Below are positions 4,275 through 9,285 of a DNA stretch of 9,285 bases, piece by piece. Origin of the DNA: Lachnospiraceae bacterium (GTDB taxonomy: Bacteria; Bacillota; Clostridia; Lachnospirales; Lachnospiraceae); NCBI GenBank assembly GCA_017613225.1, contig JAGAEH010000154.1, positions 1 through 9,285 of the forward strand. Direction: 5' to 3'. The position numbers and the translations under genes were made by a program. Under the pieces are notes generated by a model that was not told the origin of the DNA, did no database searches, and saw only the letters and a program-made list of their open reading frames with translations. Position 1 is the stretch's first letter, and every line of letters begins with the position of its first letter.

Positions 4275-6077
4275 ATGACCAAAAACGAATTTACGTTACT
4301 ATACGCCATTAAAAAGCACGGGATCCTGAGTGTCCGCAGTCTGAAGGAGAAGACCGGTCTTTCCACAGGATACATCTCCCAGTCGCTCCGGACTTTTACG
4401 GAAAACGGCTGGATCAACGATAAAGCCGCCGCAAAAAAGGGCCTGTGCCGCGAGCCGGGCATCACCGAAAAAGGCCTGGAGGCCTTGCGCCCCTACAAAG
4501 TGGACAACGCGGTGATCATGGCCGCGGGGATGTCCACCCGCTTCGTGCCCCTGAGCCTGGAGAAGCCCAAGGGCCTGCTGGTGGTGAAGAACGAGGTCCT
4601 GATCGAGCGGCAGATCGAGCAGCTTCTCGAGGCCGGGATCCGGGAGATCGTGCTGATCCTGGGCTACAAAAAGGAGGCTTTCTTCTACCTGGAGAGCAAG
4701 TACCCGGGCTTGAAGATCGTCATCAATCCGGAATACAACACCAAGAACAACACCCACACCCTGTACGTGGCCAAGAAGTACATTAAAAACTCCTACATCT
4801 GCTCTTCGGACGACTACTTCGAGGAGAATCCCTTCGAGGACTATGTCTATCAGTCCTATTACGCCGCGGAACACGTGACGGAGAAGACCAACGAGTGGTA
4901 CATGAACCCGGACGCCAAGGGCAACATCGGCCGGGTGGAAAAGAGCGGCACAGAAGGCGACATCATGCTGGGCCATGTGTACTGGACCCGCGAGTTTTCG
5001 AAGATCATGATGCAGATCCTCACCGACGACGCGGAGGTGGGCAATTACGACGCGGTCCTCTGGGAGCAGGTGCTTGCAGAGAATCTGAAGATCCTGCCGC
5101 CCATGGAGATCAAGGTCTATCCAAAGGGCGTGATCTTTGAATTCGACTCCCTGGACGAGCTGCGGGAATTTGACGCCAACTACGTGAACCACACCCACAG
5201 CAGGATCATGAAGAACATCGCGAAGGTCCTGAGCTGCAAAGAGAGCGACATCCTGAACTTCAAACCCATCAAGGAAGGGCTCACCAACACCTCCTTCGTG
5301 TTCGAAGTGGAGGGCAGCAAATACGTCTACCGCCATCCCGGCGACGGGACGGAGGCCATCATTTCCCGGGCCCACGAAAAGAAGGCCCTGGAGCTGGCAA
5401 AGTCCATCGGTGTGGACCCGACATTCATCTGCATGGACGAGGAAGAGGGATGGAAGATCAGCCACTTCGTGGAGGGCATCCGCATCCCCAGCTATGACAG
5501 CTTTGAGGATTCCAAACGGCTGCTGGCAGTGCTGCGGAATCTCCATAAGCAGAAGCTCTCCGTGGACTGGGCCTTCCTGCCCTGGGAAGACGCGGCCAAG
5601 ATCGAGGAGATCCTTCGAGCGGAAAAGGGCGGCATCGCCGACCAGGAGTTCGACGCGCTGAAGGACGCTGTGAAAAAGTGCTTCGACAAGTGTCAGGGCG
5701 ACGGGGTGGAGATGCGCTTCTGCCACTGCGACACCTACGCGCCGAACTGGATGCTGGCCGGGGACGGCCGGACCATCCTCATCGACTGGGAGTACGCGGG
5801 CAACGCGGACCCCGGCTGCGATCTGGGCTGCTACATCATGGACTCCATGTGGGAAGTGGAGGAGGCGGAACGCTTCGTCGCGGAGTACTGCGGGGAGGAA
5901 TACAATGACATCCTGCGCTTCCACTATCTTGCGTATACTGCCATTGTGTCGTATTATTGGTATGTGTGGGCCCTGTACCGGGAGGCCTGCGGCGCGGTGA
6001 TGGGCGAGAGCCTCTACAACTGGCACGTGATGGCGAAGCGGTACAGCAGATATCTGGTGGAGGAATTCGGCTTATAG
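4275..6077 (+). CDS. Winged-helix / phosphocholine cytidylyltransferase / choline kinase fusion (LicC-LicA type)
   Basis: The product has 600 residues and three parts. Residues 1-72 are a winged helix of MarR-like type (LSTGYISQSLRTFTENGWI, then a wing and TEKGLEAL). Residues about 78-310 are a nucleotidyltransferase: AVIMAAGMSTRF (79-90) with G85 and R89, EKPKG with K99, and the metal-site SSDDYF with D179 and D180. Residues about 320-600 are an aminoglycoside/choline-kinase fold: nucleotide loop at G335 (GLTNTSF), catalytic H484-x-D486-x4-N491, and the metal motif D504-x-E506 in IDWEYAG. Together these would phosphorylate choline and couple it to CTP, giving CDP-choline for surface decoration. 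Choline specificity is inferred from family resemblance. The frame also extends to a TTG at 4212 and an ATG at 4254, but both fall in repeat copy C; the ATG at 4275 has GGAG 6 nt upstream and begins at the winged helix. It is last in the operon, before a strong terminator. Confidence 0.85.
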   Translation: MTKNEFTLLYAIKKHGILSVRSLKEKTGLSTGYISQSLRTFTENGWINDKAAAKKGLCREPGITEKGLEALRPYKVDNAVIMAAGMSTRFVPLSLEKPKGLLVVKNEVLIERQIEQLLEAGIREIVLILGYKKEAFFYLESKYPGLKIVINPEYNTKNNTHTLYVAKKYIKNSYICSSDDYFEENPFEDYVYQSYYAAEHVTEKTNEWYMNPDAKGNIGRVEKSGTEGDIMLGHVYWTREFSKIMMQILTDDAEVGNYDAVLWEQVLAENLKILPPMEIKVYPKGVIFEFDSLDELREFDANYVNHTHSRIMKNIAKVLSCKESDILNFKPIKEGLTNTSFVFEVEGSKYVYRHPGDGTEAIISRAHEKKALELAKSIGVDPTFICMDEEEGWKISHFVEGIRIPSYDSFEDSKRLLAVLRNLHKQKLSVDWAFLPWEDAAKIEEILRAEKGGIADQEFDALKDAVKKCFDKCQGDGVEMRFCHCDTYAPNWMLAGDGRTILIDWEYAGNADPGCDLGCYIMDSMWEVEEAERFVAEYCGEEYNDILRFHYLAYTAIVSYYWYVWALYREACGAVMGESLYNWHVMAKRYSRYLVEEFGL

Positions 6078-6108
6078 GAAGATCCGAAACCGGACGATGA
6101 ATACTGCG

Positions 6109-6135
6109 GGGCGGCCTTATGGCCGCCCTGTTTTC
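6109..6135 (+). terminator. Intrinsic terminator after the licCA-like gene
   Basis: A perfect 8-bp GC stem, GGGCGGCC (6109-6116) and GGCCGCCC (6121-6128), with a TTAT tetraloop, is followed by TGTTTTC. It lies 31 nt after the stop codon and should end the permease/licCA transcript. Confidence 0.85.
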
Positions 6136-6150
6136 GACTGGATGCGGGAA

Positions 6151-6192
6151 GGAGCGTTCTGTTTCACGGAAGGTGAGAAGAAAACAGGCTCC
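6151..6192 (+). promoter_or_regulatory. Bulged hairpin in the leader of the MATE-ATPase gene
   Basis: GGAGC (6151-6155) pairs with GCTCC (6188-6192), and CTGTTT (6159-6164) with AAACAG (6182-6187), with a 3-nt bulge and a 17-nt loop containing AAGGTGAG. It is followed by GTTTTCC. It could be a weak attenuator or processing signal. No clear -35/-10 pair is seen between the terminator and the gene, so the promoter is unresolved. Confidence 0.35.
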
Positions 6193-6215
6193 GTTTTCCT
6201 GCTTTGGGGGAGGGA

Positions 6216-7973
6216 ATGATCCGAAAACTCTTCAGACAGATGCTGATCACGCAGATCCTGTCCGCCATGACGGTCACGCTCTGCATGCTGATCGACAGCA
6301 TCATGATCGGCAGATTTCTGGGCGTGGACGCCATGACGGCCTACGGCCTGGCCAGTCCGGTGCTGCTGTTCTTCGCGGCCTTCGGGAGCATGCTTTCCGC
6401 GGGCATCCAGGTGATGTGCGGAAAGACGCTGGGAAGCGGCGACAAAGAGGGCACCAATGCCTGCTTTTCGGCCTCTGTATTCCTGGCCGGAGCGGTGGCG
6501 GTGATCGGCGTGGCCGCGGTGGTCCTGTTCTCCTCGCCCCTCACCACGATGCTGGGCGGCGGGAGGCCCGGGGAAGACAACGAAGTCTTTCGCCTGACAA
6601 GGGATTATCTGATCGGTTTCATCATCGGCGCGCCGGCCTTCATCTTTGCACAGATCATGGTGCCCTACATGCAGATCTCCGGAAACCGCGCGCGGCTGGT
6701 GACTGCGGTGGCGCTGATGACGGTGAGTGATATCATCTTTGATCTGCTGACCGTATTCGTGTTCCACGGCGGCACCTTCGGCATGGGACTGGCCTCCAGT
6801 CTCAGCTACTATATCGCCTTTGTGGTTGGGATCCTGTATTTCTTTAAAAAGGACTGCATGTTCCGGTTCAGGCGGAAGAGCATCACCGCGAAGGTCTGCG
6901 GGCGGCTGACACAGTACGGCGTGCCCACGGTCATCAATCAGATCAGCCTGGTGCTGCTGGTGTTCGTGCTGAACAAACTGCTGCTTCACGCAGGCGGAAA
7001 CGCGGCGGTGGCGGCCTATTCGGTGATCTCCACCGTGGGGAACATCTGCTACTGCTTCGGCTCCGGCGTAGCCTCCGTTGCGCTGATGCTTTCCGCAGTC
7101 TTCTACAGTGACGAGGACCGCACCTCCCTGTACGGGGTGGTGAAGACCATGACTTTCTACGCTGTGATCCTGGATCTGGTGCTGATCGCGGCCGTGCTGA
7201 CCGCGGCTCCGGCCCTTGTAAAGCTGTTTTTGCAGCCCGGTTCCGGGGCCGGCAGGCTGGCCGTCACCGGCCTGCGCCTGTTCTCGCTGTCGCTGCTGGC
7301 CAGCGCGCTGAATACCGCGTTTAAAAACTATTATCAGGGCGTCAACCGGACGCCTCTCACGGAGATCATCTCCCTGCTGCAGAACTTTGTGCTGACGGCG
7401 CTGTTCGCCTTTATCCTGAGCCGGTTCTGGGGGACGACGGGCGTGTGGCTGGGCTATGTCTGCGGCGAAGGCCTGACCTTTGTGCTGCTGAGCCTGTACG
7501 TGTGGCATCTGCGCAATAAGGTGGAGGTCTCCGCCGAAGCGTACAGCCTCCTGGAGGACGATTTCGGCGCGGCGCCGGGAGAGTTCCTGGAGGCGACGGT
7601 CCGCACGTCGGAAGAAGTGGTGGAGGCTTCCCGGCGCGCCGATGACTTTTGCAGGGAGCACGGTGAGTCTGCCCGCAACAGCATGATGATCGCCCTGTGC
7701 ATCGAGGAGATGGCCAACAATATCGTGGAGCACGGTTTTACCAAGGACAATAAGACGGACCACAGCATCGACATCCGCCTGCTGTACAAGGACGGCAGAA
7801 AGGTGATCCGCATCCGTGACAACTGCGTGAACTTCGACCCCATCCACTACCTGGAGCTGCACAGCGACGAGGACCCCACCGTCCACATCGGCATCCGCAT
7901 GGTGATGAAGATGGTGAAAGAAGCCAACTACGTCAATTCGCTGGGACTGAACAACCTGACGCTGGTAATGTAG
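6216..7973 (+). CDS. MATE-family transporter fused to a C-terminal RsbW-like ATPase domain
   Basis: The product has 585 residues. Residues 1 to about 433 are a MATE transporter with 12 hydrophobic spans; typical segments are MLIDSIMIGRFLGVDAMTAYGLASP near the start, VPYMQISGNRARLV, and YYQGVNRTPLTEIISLLQN in the second half. After VWHLRNKVE a soluble region follows. Residues about 458-585 resemble the HATPase_c_2 domain of anti-sigma kinases such as RsbW: N-box IALCIEEMANNIVEHGF with E498, N502 and H506, a G1-like RIRDNCVNFDP with D535, a G2-like HIGIRMVMKMV with G559, and a closing strand LTLVM. The usual D-x-G-x-G is altered (D-N-C-V-N), so ATP binding is likely but not assured. The ATG at 6216 is chosen over the TTG at 6204 because GGGGGAGGG lies just before it; spacing is tight. 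A second MATE gene follows after 34 nt, probably co-transcribed. Exported substrate and the ATPase partner are unknown. Confidence 0.85.
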   Translation: MIRKLFRQMLITQILSAMTVTLCMLIDSIMIGRFLGVDAMTAYGLASPVLLFFAAFGSMLSAGIQVMCGKTLGSGDKEGTNACFSASVFLAGAVAVIGVAAVVLFSSPLTTMLGGGRPGEDNEVFRLTRDYLIGFIIGAPAFIFAQIMVPYMQISGNRARLVTAVALMTVSDIIFDLLTVFVFHGGTFGMGLASSLSYYIAFVVGILYFFKKDCMFRFRRKSITAKVCGRLTQYGVPTVINQISLVLLVFVLNKLLLHAGGNAAVAAYSVISTVGNICYCFGSGVASVALMLSAVFYSDEDRTSLYGVVKTMTFYAVILDLVLIAAVLTAAPALVKLFLQPGSGAGRLAVTGLRLFSLSLLASALNTAFKNYYQGVNRTPLTEIISLLQNFVLTALFAFILSRFWGTTGVWLGYVCGEGLTFVLLSLYVWHLRNKVEVSAEAYSLLEDDFGAAPGEFLEATVRTSEEVVEASRRADDFCREHGESARNSMMIALCIEEMANNIVEHGFTKDNKTDHSIDIRLLYKDGRKVIRIRDNCVNFDPIHYLELHSDEDPTVHIGIRMVMKMVKEANYVNSLGLNNLTLVM

Positions 7974-8007
7974 CCTGTTTAGACTGATTCGGAGGGTACG
8001 ATCTGCT

Positions 8008-9285
8008 ATGTTAGGGATCGAACAACTGAAAAATCCGGACATGAAGGAGAAGTACAGAACGCTCCTGAAGATCGCCTGGCCGGCTTCGCTGGAAGGCGCG
8101 CTGATGTCCCTGATGAATGCCTTCGACACCATGATGGTGGGCAAGCTGGGGCCTGCCGCCATCGCGGCGGTGGGCCTGTGCGGCCAGCCCCGCATGCTGA
8201 TGCTGGTCTTCACCCAGGCCATGAGCGTGGGCACCACGGCCGTCATCGCCCGCAGGTTCGGACAGGAGCGGCAGGACAGCGCAGTCTCCTGCGTAAAACA
8301 GTCCCTTGCCATCGTCACCTTCCTGGGCGTCATCATGACCCTGGTGGGAACCACCTGCGCCAGCGGGCTGGTCACTTTGGCCGGCGCCAACGACGAGACC
8401 AGGGAACTGGCCGCCACCTATTTCCGGGTGATCTCCTGCGCCTTTATTCTGAACAACTGGGCTCTGAGCATCTGCGCCGCCATGCGGGGCATCGGCAAGA
8501 CCAAGATCACCCTGCGGGTGAACATGACGGCCAATATCGTAAACGTGTGTTTAAACTACTGCCTGATCGAAGGCCACCTGGGCTTCCCTGCCATGGGGGT
8601 AAAAGGCGCGGCTCTGGCCACGGCCATCGGCACCTGCGTCTCCTGCATCATGGCGGTCACCATGCTGCTTCGAAAGGGTTACCTTTGCCCCCGGAAGACC
8701 GGCTTTGTCCGTTTTGACAGGGAGACTGTGGGCAGCCTGATCAAGGTGGGCGGCGGCTCCGTGTTCGAATCCGTCTTCCTGCGCATCGGCTTCATGCTGA
8801 ACACCCGCCTGATCGCGGGGCTGGGCACCATCCCCATGGCCACCAACCAGGTGGTGCAGCAGTGCACCAGCTTTTCCTTTACCCTGGGCGACGGCATCTC
8901 CTCCGCCGGCACGGCGCTGGTAGGCAAATCCCTGGGTGAAAAAGATCCTAAAAAGGCCGCGGACTACATCGATGTGGCCAAGCATGTGTCCACCTGGCTC
9001 ACCATCCTGCTGGTGGTGGTCTTTCTGTCGCTGCACAGGGTGCTGCCCACCTTCTTCTCCCAGGATCCGGACGTTATCCGGGGCTCCTCCATCGCCTTCC
9101 TGGTGGTGCTGGCGGGCTTCTATTCCCAGAACAAGCGCGTCGTTTTGTCGGGCTGCCTGCGGGGTGCCGGCGACGTGAAGTTCATCGCCATGATGTCCCT
9201 GATCAGCGTGACCATCGCGCGGCCCCTGCTGACCTGGCTGTTCTGCTATCCGCTGAACCGGGCCTTCCCGCTGCTGGAGCTGTCC
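8008..9285 (+). CDS. MATE-family efflux transporter (NorM/DinF type), partial at the right edge
   Basis: The frame stays open for 426 codons to the last base. The translation starts MLGIEQLKNPDMKEKYRTLL and continues with typical MATE segments: IAWPASLEGALMSLMNAFDT with VGKLGPAAIAAVGL, TQAMSVGTTAVIARRFGQ, NVCLNYCLIEG, a mid-protein basic loop (RKTGFVRFDRETV), then a second half with IPMATNQVVQQCTSFSF, GTALVGKSLGEKDPKKA and LSGCLRGAGDVKF. MATE proteins run about 440-460 residues, so only the last few tens of residues are missing. The ATG at 8008 has GGAGGG 11 nt upstream, a rather long gap. It is an ordinary MATE protein without visible fusion, distinct in sequence from the preceding one, and likely in the same operon. 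MATE transporters export cationic or other organic compounds using a Na+ or H+ gradient; the substrate here is unknown. Confidence 0.92.
   Translation, partial: MLGIEQLKNPDMKEKYRTLLKIAWPASLEGALMSLMNAFDTMMVGKLGPAAIAAVGLCGQPRMLMLVFTQAMSVGTTAVIARRFGQERQDSAVSCVKQSLAIVTFLGVIMTLVGTTCASGLVTLAGANDETRELAATYFRVISCAFILNNWALSICAAMRGIGKTKITLRVNMTANIVNVCLNYCLIEGHLGFPAMGVKGAALATAIGTCVSCIMAVTMLLRKGYLCPRKTGFVRFDRETVGSLIKVGGGSVFESVFLRIGFMLNTRLIAGLGTIPMATNQVVQQCTSFSFTLGDGISSAGTALVGKSLGEKDPKKAADYIDVAKHVSTWLTILLVVVFLSLHRVLPTFFSQDPDVIRGSSIAFLVVLAGFYSQNKRVVLSGCLRGAGDVKFIAMMSLISVTIARPLLTWLFCYPLNRAFPLLELS

Noticed and set aside
4299..6026. 575-codon minus-strand reading frame
   Set aside because: It is antisense to the licCA-like gene, whose domains and catalytic motifs are clear; the antisense translation shows no family pattern.
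6117..8417. 766-codon minus-strand reading frame
   Set aside because: It lies antisense to both MATE genes. The translation is rich in His, Gln, Asp and Arg, as expected for the mirror of GC-rich third positions, and it spans a terminator and two gene boundaries.

Overview
The window looks like chromosomal DNA of a GC-rich Gram-positive anaerobe of the Clostridia (Bacillota), probably host-associated. This rests on strong purine-rich Shine-Dalgarno sites, a LicC/LicA-type enzyme of the kind seen in gut Firmicutes, an RsbW-like ATPase domain, and several dispersed short repeat families between genes. The assignment is inference; there is no rRNA or marker gene here. Coding DNA is clearly GC-rich, while the gaps at about 1040-1200 and 2040-2365 are AT-rich.

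Left part (1-1961). The 3' end of a gene with a PCP_red-like C-terminus is followed by two tandem copies of a short repeat. A toxin-antitoxin pair then lies on the minus strand: a RelE/HigB (Gp49-like) toxin and an XRE antitoxin, overlapping by 4 nt. Their strong extended -10 promoter is flanked by palindromes that could be antitoxin operators. On the plus strand follows a DJ-1/PfpI-family gene. It carries an in-frame insert of 177 bp bounded by 10-bp direct repeats and inner inverted repeats, which looks like a small palindromic element inside a coding region.

Repeat region (1962-2456). There is no convincing gene larger than a 21-codon ORF. Four palindromes with arms like GCAGATACTTTT/AAAAGTATCTGC sit at a regular pitch of 84-86 bp. 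They are followed by a half-site of another repeat family and then a strong promoter.

Central operon (2457-6077). A 67-residue single-span membrane protein overlaps an NCS1-type permease by 1 nt. After a gap filled with three copies of a TGTCATTCTGAGC-type repeat comes a 600-residue three-part protein: winged helix, LicC-like cytidylyltransferase, and LicA-like choline kinase. The layout suggests uptake of a small nitrogenous compound and its activation to a CDP-linked product, probably phosphocholine for decorating surface glycans. The permease substrate is not shown by the sequence. A strong intrinsic terminator closes the operon.

Right part (6216-9285). There are two MATE-family transporter genes in tandem. 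The first is unusual: its MATE domain is fused to a C-terminal RsbW-type histidine-kinase-like ATPase domain. The second is an ordinary MATE protein running off the right edge; its reading frame stays open to the last base.
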